Source: CAZABG01 sp964483465
GTDB lineage: Bacteria; Chlamydiota; Chlamydiia; Chlamydiales; Parachlamydiaceae
NCBI GenBank assembly: GCA_964483465.1
Contig: CAZABG010000003.1
Span: 1-61,774, forward strand
DNA: 61,774 nucleotides
Reading direction: 5' to 3'
In this document: piece after piece, positions 25,600 to 34,568 of the stretch
How the letters are laid out: every line of letters starts with the position of its first letter
Numbering within the stretch: the first letter of the stretch is position 1
The notes under the pieces: generated by a model
Databases searched by the model: none
What the model was told of the DNA's origin: nothing
What the model saw: the letters and a program-made list of their open reading frames with translations, nothing else
Program-made: the position numbers and the translations under genes

Positions 25600-25891
25600 C
25601 GAATCCAAGTAGGCATATAAGAACAATACCCGCTGTGGGGATGGGCAAGAACACGCCTGTAATTATTAGGGAAAGACCGCATATAGCGATCATGGCTGAA
25701 ATCGCATAGAGGGCTGCTTTTTCAGTTAAAGTTTCTACGTCCCTGGTTTCTTCGGATGAGTCGAAAATTTTCTCTTTACGCATATCTTCAACCCATTTAG
25801 GAGGGTTTTTTAGGATTTTACCATAGTCAATGGGTTCAATTTCTTCATTAATTGAAGAGCTTGCGCTAAAAAGACTTCCTATGAGTTGCAT
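25532..25891 (-). CDS. small lineage-specific membrane protein, 119 aa
   Basis: The product has a charged N-terminal half (KNPPKWVEDMRKEKIFDSSE) and two hydrophobic helices in the C-terminal half (ALYAISAMIAICGLSLIITG and IPTAGIVLICLLGFAIASAG) with a short turn. This bilobed hydrophobic hairpin is typical of chlamydial inclusion-membrane proteins, but no type III signal can be proven. Its ATG lies 6 bp after a TAAAAT box with the tandem YTTAA box upstream, matching the other candidate effector promoters. The 3' end overlaps ytgD by 68 bases on the opposite strand. Confidence 0.65.
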   Translation of the reverse strand: MQLIGSLFSASSSINEEIEPIDYGKILKNPPKWVEDMRKEKIFDSSEETRDVETLTEKAALYAISAMIAICGLSLIITGVFLPIPTAGIVLICLLGFAIASAGVFSFAATYKKETIESV

Positions 25892-25897
25892 GAGCTT

Positions 25898-25941
25898 ATT
25901 TTACAGGATCGATGTTTATAAAATGTTAAAAATACGTTAAG
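25898..25941 (-). promoter_or_regulatory. promoter with tandem CTTAAC/TTTAAC box, leaderless type
   Basis: On the minus strand CTTAAC and TTTAAC are 5 bp apart (25925-25941). TAAAAT (25898-25903) lies 21 bp after the second half-site, that is one 11-bp register plus the usual 10 bp. The intermediate register holds a poor half-site (ATAAAC). The ATG is 6 bp beyond the -10. The box also lies 9 bp upstream of the dxr start on the other strand. Confidence 0.55.
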
Positions 25942-25950
25942 ATTTATCCT

Positions 25951-27075
25951 ATGAAGAAATTGATCATCCTGGGATCTACAGGTTCCATCGGCCTATCAAC
26001 GCTAGACATAGTGGATCATTTAAAAAATGATTTTACAGTTGTCGCCCTTGCCGCGAGATCAAACATAAATGAGCTTGAAAAGCAGATAAGGAAGTATCAT
26101 CCCAAATTGGTAGCGGTTTTCGATCCTAAACAGGCTATGGAATTGAAAAAAAGAGTGTCTGGAGTAGAAATCGTTTCAGGAATGGAGGGATTAAACCAAG
26201 CGGCGTCCTTTAGCGAAGGCGACATGGTGGTATCGGCGATTTCGGGCACAATGGGACTTGAGCCAACTTACCACGCTCTAAAAGCAGGAAAAAAGATAGC
26301 GCTTGCGAATAAGGAAGTTCTGATTTCAGGCGGATCTTTTATCATGAGCCAAGCGGCAGATGGCCAGATTATGACGGTCGATTCTGAACATTCGGCCCTG
26401 TTTCAATGCCTGGTTGGAGAGAAAAAGGAAGAAGTAAGGCGGCTTATTTTGACCGCATCAGGTGGGCCGTTTCGAAATAAAAGTTATCAAGAATTAGAGC
26501 AAGTGACGGTAAATTGCGCCCTTAATCATCCCACCTGGAGCATGGGCCCAAAAATTACCATAGATAGTTCTACCTTAATGAATAAGGGACTTGAAGTCAT
26601 TGAAGCCTACCATCTTTTTGGAATCAGCGAGATAGATGTAGTCATTCATCCTCAAAGCGTTATTCATAGCATGGTGGAGTTTAAGGATGGCTCGATTAAA
26701 GCCCAGATGTCTGAACCTGATATGAAGCTGCCCATCCAATACGCGCTTACTTATCCCGAGAGAAAAGAGGGGTTATTAAAACCTTTTGATTTTACAAAGT
26801 TCAGTAAACTGGAATTTTTTCCACCCGATACGGTAAAGTTTAAATGTCTTAAGCTTGCCTTCGATGCGCTTGAAGAAGGGGATTCATTTCCGGGTACCCT
26901 TAATGCGGCAAATGAGGTTTTGGTCGAGCGTTTTTTGAAAGAAGAGATCTCATGGATCGATATCGGAAATAAACTCGAATCGTTGCTTGCAAGACATAAT
27001 AAATGCGCGATAACCGATCTTTATGCCATAAAGGCTGTTGATGAAAGCGCGCGTGAACTGGCTAAAATAATATAA
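25951..27075 (+). CDS. dxr: 1-deoxy-D-xylulose 5-phosphate reductoisomerase
   Basis: Dxr makes 2-C-methylerythritol 4-phosphate, the committed step of the non-mevalonate isoprenoid pathway, using NADPH and a divalent metal. The NADPH loop LGSTGSIGLSTLDIV is at the N-terminus. Active-site elements are ANKEVLISGG, VDSEHSALFQCL with the metal-binding Asp and Glu, LTASGGPF, and NHPTWSMGPKITIDSSTLMN. At 374 residues it is slightly shorter than E. coli Dxr (398). Order dxr-rseP as in CT071-CT072. Confidence 0.95.
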   Translation: MKKLIILGSTGSIGLSTLDIVDHLKNDFTVVALAARSNINELEKQIRKYHPKLVAVFDPKQAMELKKRVSGVEIVSGMEGLNQAASFSEGDMVVSAISGTMGLEPTYHALKAGKKIALANKEVLISGGSFIMSQAADGQIMTVDSEHSALFQCLVGEKKEEVRRLILTASGGPFRNKSYQELEQVTVNCALNHPTWSMGPKITIDSSTLMNKGLEVIEAYHLFGISEIDVVIHPQSVIHSMVEFKDGSIKAQMSEPDMKLPIQYALTYPERKEGLLKPFDFTKFSKLEFFPPDTVKFKCLKLAFDALEEGDSFPGTLNAANEVLVERFLKEEISWIDIGNKLESLLARHNKCAITDLYAIKAVDESARELAKII

Positions 27076-27082
27076 GGTAATC

Positions 27083-29002
27083 ATGTTGTCTTTGATACTT
27101 GCCATCTTAGGATTGAGCTTTTTAATATTTATTCATGAACTTGGCCACTATCTAATGGCAAGACGCGAAGGGATGAGGGTAGAAACATTTTCTATCGGAT
27201 TTGGAAAGCCCATTTTTTCGTGGATAAAGAACGGTGTGAAATGGCAGCTCGGCTGGATTCCTTTTGGGGGATTCGTCAAAATTGCTGGCACCGATACAGA
27301 CAAAAAACAAGACCTTTACGCTGTCAAAGATGGGTTTTTTGGTAGAGGTCCCTGGGCAAGAATCAAAGTCGCTTTAATGGGGCCCCTCGCAAATATCATA
27401 TTTGCTTTGATGGTTTTCGCTCTTTTGTGGGTAAACGGGGGAAGGGATAAATCCTTTGTTGAATACACACATAAGATCGGCTATGTCGATCCTCAATCCG
27501 AGCTATATCAAAGAGGTATTCGTCCCGGTGATGAAATTATAAGCTATGACGGTAAACTCTTAAAAGGTTCTGCTGACCACGTTTACGCAACCTTATTTGG
27601 ATCTGACGTGATTGATGTTAAAGGCAATCGGGTCGACTATAGAGACAACAGCCGAGAAACCTTTGAATACAATTTAAAATCCTATTCTCATCCTAGCGAA
27701 AAGAAATGGAAATCTATCGGTGTTCTAAATCCTGCAAGTTACATTGTCTACGACAAGTTTCCAAACGGCAATGAAAATCCTCTTGTTAAAGGATCTCCTT
27801 TAGAAACAAGCGGTATTCAATATGGCGATCGTATTGTGTGGATGGATGGATATGTTCTCTTTTCTGTTCCGCATATGCATGCCCTTCTCAATGATGGCAA
27901 AACCCTGCTTACTGTAAAGAGGGGAGATCAAATCATCCTCGTTCGTGTTCCACGAGTTAAAATAAGTGAATTAAGACTCGATCCGGAAGTGAAAGAAGAG
28001 TTTACAGACTGGCAATATGAAGCCAATGTCAAAGGGGTAAAACTTCAAGATCTTTATGCTATCCCTTATAATCTAACTCAAGACGGCGTAGTAGAGAATC
28101 AATTAAAATTCCTCGATAAGGACATGGAAGAAAAGATTTTTCCAAGCTACGTCTCATCTTCTATCGAAAGTCCTCTTCTTCCTCGTGATAAAATCATCGG
28201 TGTAGACGGAAAACCTGTAAAGTTCGCCTACCAGATTTTTTCAGCCGTACAAACGAAAGCGGTTTCTATCATTGTCGAAAGAAAAGAGGCGCCTAAATCA
28301 CTTCAACTTTGGACAGAGGCCGATAAAGCGTTTGATGAAGATTACAATTTTAAAAATATTGATTTAATCACGCATTCGATTGGCCTTGAAAAGCCGGTTA
28401 CCCATAGCGGATCTTACGTGCTTCTTGCTCCTGTTACGCCGAAAATGCAATCCCAACTCGCTCTTAATCCTAATCTAGAAGCAACAAGAAAGAGAATTCT
28501 TGATGCGCTTAATGCGGAAGAAAGGGAAGCGGTTGAAAAAAGATGGAGCGAAACCGATAAACAGTATGTAGTTGGTTTTATCCCTCAAGATAGAAAAGTT
28601 CAGTACAATCCCGTTCCTACAGAGCTCTTTTGGAATGAAATTACCCAGATTGGAAACACTTTAAAGGCCCTTTTCACAAGAACAATATCTGTAGATTCCT
28701 TGAAAGGACCGGTTGGCATAGTGAGTATCGTTCAATCTGAGGGAACTCGCGGCATCGATGAAATTCTCTTTTGGCTCGGTTTTATCAGCTTGAATCTAGG
28801 GATTTTAAATCTTCTGCCCATTCCTGTTCTTGACGGGGGTACAATCATGATGTCGCTTTTTGAAATTGTGACAGGCAAAAAGATTCAACCTAAGACCATG
28901 GAAAAACTGATTTTACCTTTTGCGATCCTCTTGATCCTTTTCTTTGTTTATGTCACGTTTAACGATATAAGCAACCTTTTGAAAAGTTATATCCCGTGGT
29001 AG
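27083..29002 (+). CDS. rseP: RseP/YaeL-type site-2 zinc metalloprotease
   Basis: This inner-membrane protease cleaves transmembrane segments of regulatory or secreted proteins. The HELGH zinc motif is at about residue 18 in the first helix, and the second metal motif LNLLPIPVLDGG is near 585 in a C-terminal helix. Two PDZ-like regions (GIRPGDEIISYDGK; GIQYGDRIVWMDG) lie between them with a long insertion. The length of 639 is much greater than E. coli RseP (450) but matches chlamydial homologs. The last 7 bases overlap the next gene. Confidence 0.93.
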   Translation: MLSLILAILGLSFLIFIHELGHYLMARREGMRVETFSIGFGKPIFSWIKNGVKWQLGWIPFGGFVKIAGTDTDKKQDLYAVKDGFFGRGPWARIKVALMGPLANIIFALMVFALLWVNGGRDKSFVEYTHKIGYVDPQSELYQRGIRPGDEIISYDGKLLKGSADHVYATLFGSDVIDVKGNRVDYRDNSRETFEYNLKSYSHPSEKKWKSIGVLNPASYIVYDKFPNGNENPLVKGSPLETSGIQYGDRIVWMDGYVLFSVPHMHALLNDGKTLLTVKRGDQIILVRVPRVKISELRLDPEVKEEFTDWQYEANVKGVKLQDLYAIPYNLTQDGVVENQLKFLDKDMEEKIFPSYVSSSIESPLLPRDKIIGVDGKPVKFAYQIFSAVQTKAVSIIVERKEAPKSLQLWTEADKAFDEDYNFKNIDLITHSIGLEKPVTHSGSYVLLAPVTPKMQSQLALNPNLEATRKRILDALNAEEREAVEKRWSETDKQYVVGFIPQDRKVQYNPVPTELFWNEITQIGNTLKALFTRTISVDSLKGPVGIVSIVQSEGTRGIDEILFWLGFISLNLGILNLLPIPVLDGGTIMMSLFEIVTGKKIQPKTMEKLILPFAILLILFFVYVTFNDISNLLKSYIPW

Positions 29003-29676
29003 AAAAGTTAGAAGTATATATAGGTACGGAGCCAGATTTCTGGCTCCCTACCGAAGTGCTTCGCTATAGTATTCTTTCCAGAACCAAGTCCTTGATCGAA
29101 TTTACAGAGATTAAGGAAGTCCCCACAAAGAAGTTTATTTCTCCTTATTCGGGTTTAAAGCGCTTTTTTGTTCCGCAGCTAAATAATTACAAATCTAAAG
29201 CTCTCTATATTAATTCAGGTTCGCTCGTTCTTTGCGATGTTGAGGAACTTTTTAATATGGATATGAAAATCCATGGGGCTTTGGCCCGTCCTAAGCTTTC
29301 AGGCGTACATGGTTTTTATACAGGGGTTATGCTGCTTGATTGTCCCCGACTAAAGTGGAACGGAGATGCCCTTTTGGAAAAAACCGTAAATCACGATGTT
29401 TATAACAAAACGGTGTGGGGGATGGAGGGAGGGCTTGTCACGAAAGACCTAGGTCCACTTCCTGAAGAATATAACCATTTTGATCAGTATGGACCCGCTA
29501 CAAAAATTTTAGTGTATAGCGAATACGCTAATGCCCCTTGGAAAAATAGGCATCATCCACACGGAGAGTTGTTCAGGCAAGAGCTGAAGAAAGCAATTGC
29601 CGATAAAGAAATTCCACTGGATCTCGTAGAAAATGAAATTGCAAATAATAGAATAGCTCCAGATATCTTGGATTGA
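28996..29676 (+). CDS. glycosyltransferase family 8-like protein lacking the DxD motif
   Basis: The 226-residue product has the GT8-type order: an N-terminal VYIGTEPDFWLPTEVLRYSI, then SPYSGLKRFFVPQLNNYKSK, then ALYINSGSLVLCDVEELFN, and a later GFYTGVMLLD. In active GT8 enzymes the third element reads LYLDxDxLV, holding the metal-binding DxD. Here that is Asn-Ser-Gly-Ser, so the manganese site seems lost. It may bind sugar nucleotide weakly, use a metal-free mechanism, or be non-catalytic. The start overlaps rseP by 7 bases; GTG at 28996 is the best start. Confidence 0.6.
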   Translation: MVEKLEVYIGTEPDFWLPTEVLRYSILSRTKSLIEFTEIKEVPTKKFISPYSGLKRFFVPQLNNYKSKALYINSGSLVLCDVEELFNMDMKIHGALARPKLSGVHGFYTGVMLLDCPRLKWNGDALLEKTVNHDVYNKTVWGMEGGLVTKDLGPLPEEYNHFDQYGPATKILVYSEYANAPWKNRHHPHGELFRQELKKAIADKEIPLDLVENEIANNRIAPDILD

Positions 29677-29764
29677 TTTTCATTTTAACCCATTATTAGA
29701 TTATAGGGATTGACTCTAGTTCCATCGATAAGTTATCTGAATAAAGTCAGGAGATCGATTTTTA

Positions 29765-30283
29765 ATGGAAACGATTATTTTATGCGGGTTGCCGGGAACT
29801 GGAAAATCAGCCGCCGGTAAGATATTATCCGCTAAGTTAGGTTGGCAATATATCGATACAGATCTTTATCTTGAAAAATTTTACAAAGGTTTAACGGGGG
29901 ATATTTTATCTTGCCGAGATCTTTATAAAAAAATAGGTGATGCTCATTTCCGCGATCTAGAAAATCAAATGCTATCTGGAATGTCAAAAATCGAAAAAAG
30001 TGTGATTTCCATTGGAGGTGGGACACTAAATGATCCGCGCAATATAGAAATTTTGCGAAAGTTGGGCACTATTATTTATTTAAAGAATGATCGAAAAGTT
30101 ATTTTTGAAAGATTAATGTCGAAGGGAATGCCTGCTTATTTAGACCCAAAAAATCCCTTTCAGTCTTTTGAGTCAATGGCAGATACACGTGAAAAGATAT
30201 ACAAATCGGTTGCTGACATTACCTACGATACGGGCAAACTATCCCCTGAAGAAATTGCGACAGAACTTATTAAGCTATTATAA
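29765..30283 (+). CDS. aroK: shikimate kinase
   Basis: The enzyme phosphorylates shikimate at the 3-position with ATP. The P-loop is GLPGTGKSAAGK, the shikimate-binding Asp is in YIDTDLYL, and ISIGGGT follows. At 172 residues the length is normal. The Arg of the usual FRxxE motif is present (HFRDLENQ). In Chlamydiaceae aroL lies between aroA and aroC; here it precedes aroA with a gap of 316 bases. Confidence 0.92.
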   Translation: METIILCGLPGTGKSAAGKILSAKLGWQYIDTDLYLEKFYKGLTGDILSCRDLYKKIGDAHFRDLENQMLSGMSKIEKSVISIGGGTLNDPRNIEILRKLGTIIYLKNDRKVIFERLMSKGMPAYLDPKNPFQSFESMADTREKIYKSVADITYDTGKLSPEEIATELIKLL

Positions 30284-30599
30284 TTTTTTTCTAGAGATGA
30301 TCCGTTTCGCATGTACTAAATGACACGGTATTTAGAATAGACCTCTTTTGAAATTCCATTAGGTCGCGATAGTTCTATTGCAAAGTTTTTTGATCTTATG
30401 TCGACATACACTTTTCAAAGATTCGTTGAAATTATGATTTTGACGGATATATCATAGAAGTGCACGATGATATTTTTTGCTAACAAAGGATGTTCGTAAG
30501 CCCTTGATTATAAACAAATAGAAAAACTAGCTGGAACCGCCTAAAGAAAAGAGAAGTTCTTCGCATAATGCGGCAAATTTAGCCAAAGAGGTAATTCTA
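30284..30599. other. gap between aroK and aroA, possible remnant
   Basis: No intact gene is visible. A 38-codon stretch on the plus strand ending at 30457 (with IPLGRDSSIAKFFDLMSTY) has a protein-like composition but no start codon. It may be a decayed gene. The aroA start at 30600 has AGAGG about 9 bases upstream. Confidence 0.35.
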
Positions 30600-31889
30600 A
30601 TGAGCACTTATCGGGTAAGAAAATCTGGCGTAAGGGGAAGCATCTCTGTACCCTCTTCAAAGTCGCACACGATGCGGGCTATTCTCTTTGCCTCTTTGGC
30701 AAAAGGACGATCGGTTATTTGGAACTGGCTGAAATCAAGTGACGCTGAGGCGATGATTAAAGCCTGCCGCCTTTTTGGATCGGATATTGTTCTACATTCT
30801 GATCGCCTCGAAATCACAGGTTTAAATGGAGAGATCAAAGACACAGAGGATGTAATCAACGCGGGCAATTCTGGGATTGTTCTTCGTTTTATAAGTTCAA
30901 TTGCGGCTTTATCTTCGCATTACACAATCATCACAGGGGATCACTCGATAAGGCATCAGCGTCCTATTCAACCTTTATTAGACGGGTTATCAATGCTTGG
31001 TGCGTTTACAGCATCTTCAAGAGGAGATGGTTATGCACCGGTCATTATACGCGGTCCCATGAAGAGCGGAAAGGTAACGATTGACGGACTTGATTCACAA
31101 CCCGTTTCAGCCTTATTGATAGCTTCGGCTTTTTTAGAAGGAGAGACTGATATCAAAGTTATAAATCCAGGGGAAAAACCATGGATTTTACTCACCTTGG
31201 ATTGGTTTGATCGTTTGGGAGTACAGTATGAAAATCATGATTTTGAAAGTTATAAAATTATAGGAAAAGCAAGGTATGATGGATTTGACTATACCGTTCC
31301 GGGAGATTTAAGTTCGGCTGCATTTCCTATTGCCGCAGCCCTAATTACAGATTCAGAATTGACGATCAATAATATCGATATGAATGATAGGCAGGGTGAT
31401 AAGGAATTAATCTATGTTCTTCAAAAGATGGGGGCAAAAATTGAGATTGATGATAAAACAAAGTCGCTAAAAGTCAAGCGAGGAGGAAGGCTGCGCGGGA
31501 TGGAAATTGATATCAATACCTTTATTGACGCAATTACCATTCTTGCTGTGATTGGCTGCTACGCTGAAGGGGAGACCCATATCACGAATGCGGCGATCGC
31601 AAGGCATAAAGAGAGCGATCGTCTCCATGCCATTACCACAGAACTTCAAAAGATGGGGGCAAAAATTACCGAACGGCCTGACAGCTTGATTATCAAACAA
31701 TCCGCTTTAAAGGGAGCCGTTGTTTTTTCTCATCATGACCACCGAGTTGCCATGTCGATGATGGTAGCCGCTTTAGGAGCAGAGGGGGAAACCTTAATTA
31801 ACCACGCAGAATGTGTAGCTAAAACATTTCCAGACGTCGCCCAGGCATTTCAGACGTTAGGAGCAAATATAGAAATTAAAGAGGATTAA
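30600..31889 (+). CDS. aroA: 3-phosphoshikimate 1-carboxyvinyltransferase (EPSP synthase)
   Basis: AroA joins PEP to shikimate 3-phosphate. Conserved elements are SVPSSKSHTMRAILFASL near residue 17, INAGNSGIVLRF near 86, DHSIRHQRPIQPLLDGL, PGDLSSAAFPIAAALI, and AAIARHKESDRLHAI near 335. At 429 residues the length is normal. The next gene (aroC) starts 3 bases after the stop, so the two form a unit. Confidence 0.95.
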   Translation: MSTYRVRKSGVRGSISVPSSKSHTMRAILFASLAKGRSVIWNWLKSSDAEAMIKACRLFGSDIVLHSDRLEITGLNGEIKDTEDVINAGNSGIVLRFISSIAALSSHYTIITGDHSIRHQRPIQPLLDGLSMLGAFTASSRGDGYAPVIIRGPMKSGKVTIDGLDSQPVSALLIASAFLEGETDIKVINPGEKPWILLTLDWFDRLGVQYENHDFESYKIIGKARYDGFDYTVPGDLSSAAFPIAAALITDSELTINNIDMNDRQGDKELIYVLQKMGAKIEIDDKTKSLKVKRGGRLRGMEIDINTFIDAITILAVIGCYAEGETHITNAAIARHKESDRLHAITTELQKMGAKITERPDSLIIKQSALKGAVVFSHHDHRVAMSMMVAALGAEGETLINHAECVAKTFPDVAQAFQTLGANIEIKED

Positions 31890-31892
31890 AGT

Positions 31893-32984
31893 ATGGCAGC
31901 CAATTCTTTTGGAAAACTATTTAGAATTACAACCTTTGGAGAATCCCACGGAAAAGCCATTGGTGTAGTAATAGATGGCTGTCCTGCAGGATTGGAAATC
32001 AATGATGAGGAAATCAATTTAGAATTGGCTCTACGGGCTCCAGGGAGAAATGCGTATACCACTCCTAGAAAAGAGACGGATAAGGGAGAAATTTTATCGG
32101 GTCTATTCGAGGGTAAAACGACAGGTGCCCCGATCTGTATTTTAATTCACAATAAAGACCAAGATTCGAGCAAATACAGTCCTATAAAAGATCTTTTGAG
32201 ACCGGGCCACGCCAATTATACTTATTTGCAAAAATACGGAATTTTTGACTATCGCGGGGGCGGACGATCATCTGCAAGAGAAACGGCTTGTCGTGTAGCT
32301 GCAGGTGCAGTTGCAAAGAAAATCCTTGCTCATTATAACATCTCGGTTTCGGCTTATATTAAACAAATTGGACCGATAATTGCAGACATTCACTTTTACG
32401 ATGCCAAATCCTTGCGGGAAGCGACTTACAATGATCCCGTTTTTTGTCCAAATGCCGATGCCTCAAAAGAAATGATCGCCTCTTTGCAAAAGGCAATGGA
32501 TGCAGGAGATTCTCTTGGGGGGGTAATTGAGTTTATTGCTTTATCTCTTCCTGCAGGCCTTGGTGACCCTGTTTACGAAAAGCTTGAAGCTAATTTAGCG
32601 GCAGCAATGATGAGCCTGCCTGCTACTAAAGGCTTTGAAATGGGTTCAGGATTCAAGGCGGCCTCGATGCTTGGATCGGAGCATAACGATATCTTCGAAT
32701 CGGTCGATGATCGGATTGAAACTAAAACAAATTTCGCCGGAGGCACGCTTGGTGGGATTTCAACCGGAATGCCCCTTGTTGGAAGAGTCGCGTTCAAACC
32801 TACTTCAAGCATCAAGAAGCCGCAACAAACGTTAAATCTTGAGGGGGAAGAGAAAACTATCCTTCTGCCTGAAGGTTCAAGGCACGACCCTTGTGTCACC
32901 ATTCGCGCCGTGCCAATTGTAGAAGCCATGACTGCCCTCGTTCTTGTCGATGCGCTTTTGTACAATAGGTGCGTCAAGCTATAA
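31893..32984 (+). CDS. aroC: chorismate synthase
   Basis: AroC makes chorismate with reduced FMN. The N-terminal signature LFRITTFGESHGKAIGVVID and the motif YRGGGRSSARETACRVAAGA are intact. RHDPCVTIRAVPIVEAMTAL lies near the C-terminus. At 363 residues the length is normal. Downstream, aroB is convergent, separated by 134 bases without a clear terminator. Confidence 0.96.
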   Translation: MAANSFGKLFRITTFGESHGKAIGVVIDGCPAGLEINDEEINLELALRAPGRNAYTTPRKETDKGEILSGLFEGKTTGAPICILIHNKDQDSSKYSPIKDLLRPGHANYTYLQKYGIFDYRGGGRSSARETACRVAAGAVAKKILAHYNISVSAYIKQIGPIIADIHFYDAKSLREATYNDPVFCPNADASKEMIASLQKAMDAGDSLGGVIEFIALSLPAGLGDPVYEKLEANLAAAMMSLPATKGFEMGSGFKAASMLGSEHNDIFESVDDRIETKTNFAGGTLGGISTGMPLVGRVAFKPTSSIKKPQQTLNLEGEEKTILLPEGSRHDPCVTIRAVPIVEAMTALVLVDALLYNRCVKL

Positions 32985-33118
32985 AAAATTTAAAATAATA
33001 AAAAGTCTAGCTGAGCTTTAGTGAATATTACTTTCGTAACTCTCAAAGAGCATATAGAGAGATAGGAGTAGAATCGTCCTGCTCTCATGTGAATTAGATC
33101 AGGCAAAAAAAAATAATC

Positions 33119-34207
33119 TCATTTAGACATAGATAAAAGAGCTTCTTTTATAGTTTTTCTATCGATATCATCATATTTTTCAACTTTCCCGATTTTGCGG
33201 GCTACGATCAAATTGATTTTTCCTCCCGAAGCTTTCTTATCCCCTGCCATCAATTCTATCAATCTATCTAGATCTATGTCCTGTGGGAGCTTTATGGGCA
33301 GTTCAGCTGTTAGAAGCAGTTTTTCTTGTCTTTTTATGAAGGAATCATCAACTAGACCAAGCTCGCGGCTTATATAAGCTTCAGAGCAAATGCCAATAGA
33401 AACCGCCTCTCCATGCAAATACTTCTTATAACCCGTTATAGTTTCGAGCGCATGGGCAACCGTGTGTCCCCAGTTTAAAATGGCTCTTACTCCTTTTTCT
33501 TTTTCATCTTTCCCGACAATTTCGGCCTTGATCATGACAGTTTTCTCAATCAAAGGTCCCATTTTACTTGGACCCTCCTTCAGGATAGTTTTAAGATTTT
33601 CTTCTAGATAGTGAAAAAAATCTTCATTCCAAATGACCGCACTTTTAATAACTTCCGCAAGACCTGAATGAAGTTCTCTTGAAGGAAGAGAGCCAAGAAA
33701 ATGCGGAGCAATAAGGATCATTTTAGATTGATAAAAAGTCCCAACTAAGTTTTTTCCTGAAGGTAGATTTACCGCTGTTTTGCCGCCGATTGCCGCATCT
33801 ACCATTCCCATCAAGGTAGTAGGAATTAGGAGGCTATCAATTCCTCGCATATAGCAAGAGGCGACAAATCCTGATAAATCGGTTACCGCTCCCCCCCCTA
33901 ATCCCAATACAAAAGATGTCCGTTCGACGCCATAAGCATGCATTCTTTCCCAGCATTGCTCTGCAGAACTTAAACGTTTAGAGGTTTCTCCAGAGGGTAG
34001 AATGATAGATTCAACTTGAATTTTTGCCTCTTCAAGAGCTTGAATTATTTTTTTGCCATGCAAAGGAAAGACATGAGTATCAGAGATTAGAGCGGCTTTA
34101 CTGTTTGCGGCATAGTTTTTTTTAAGATAACTGATAAGTAGATCAAGCTTTTCATTCTCTATGACAATTCGACTATTGAAAAGGGTAAAATCAAGGGCCA
34201 TATTCAT
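33119..34207 (-). CDS. aroB: 3-dehydroquinate synthase
   Basis: AroB makes 3-dehydroquinate with NAD and zinc. Visible elements are ILPSGETSKRL, VLGLGGGAVTDLSGFVASCY, IPTTLMGMVDAAIGGKTAVN, and the metal ligands Glu (GLAEVIK) and His in NWGHTVAHALE and YLHGEAVSIG. At 362 residues the length is normal. It is on the strand opposite to aroA and aroC, unlike the collinear order in Chlamydiaceae. Confidence 0.95.
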   Translation of the reverse strand: MNMALDFTLFNSRIVIENEKLDLLISYLKKNYAANSKAALISDTHVFPLHGKKIIQALEEAKIQVESIILPSGETSKRLSSAEQCWERMHAYGVERTSFVLGLGGGAVTDLSGFVASCYMRGIDSLLIPTTLMGMVDAAIGGKTAVNLPSGKNLVGTFYQSKMILIAPHFLGSLPSRELHSGLAEVIKSAVIWNEDFFHYLEENLKTILKEGPSKMGPLIEKTVMIKAEIVGKDEKEKGVRAILNWGHTVAHALETITGYKKYLHGEAVSIGICSEAYISRELGLVDDSFIKRQEKLLLTAELPIKLPQDIDLDRLIELMAGDKKASGGKINLIVARKIGKVEKYDDIDRKTIKEALLSMSK

Positions 34208-34568
34208 TTTTTAGTATAGATAGCGATATATTACAATTACAGTTTAATACGAGGCTTTGAAACAGCTTAAATTTAGTAGGGTGAATATGAAAGGCTTTGT
34301 TAATGAACAGAAAAAAATCACGAATAGGGCCAAAATCAAGGAGAGTAAAATGATGGAAATTAACCTCCAATCATGATGATATCTCTATTGTTTTAGTTAA
34401 AGAAAAAATCGGATTAGCGAGTTACTTAGATTTGAAATTTAAAATTAAACGCGTGAATTCTTACCGGTTAAGTCTTTTAAATATCTATTACACTTTTTAA
34501 AACTTTATCATTTGAACATAAATGCTCAACTTAATTCATATAAATAAAACTTATGATATACGGGGTAG
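34208..34568. other. divergent intergenic region aroB / ABC transporter
   Basis: These 361 bases separate aroB from the ABC transporter pair. I see only short open stretches (the best is 29 codons from 34286), and AT-rich sequence before the ABC genes. No promoter stands out with both hexamers. Confidence 0.4.

Noticed and set aside
34286..34375. 29-codon ORF upstream of the ABC transporter pair
   Set aside because: Too short and without supporting features; could be a leader peptide, but no attenuator-like structure follows.
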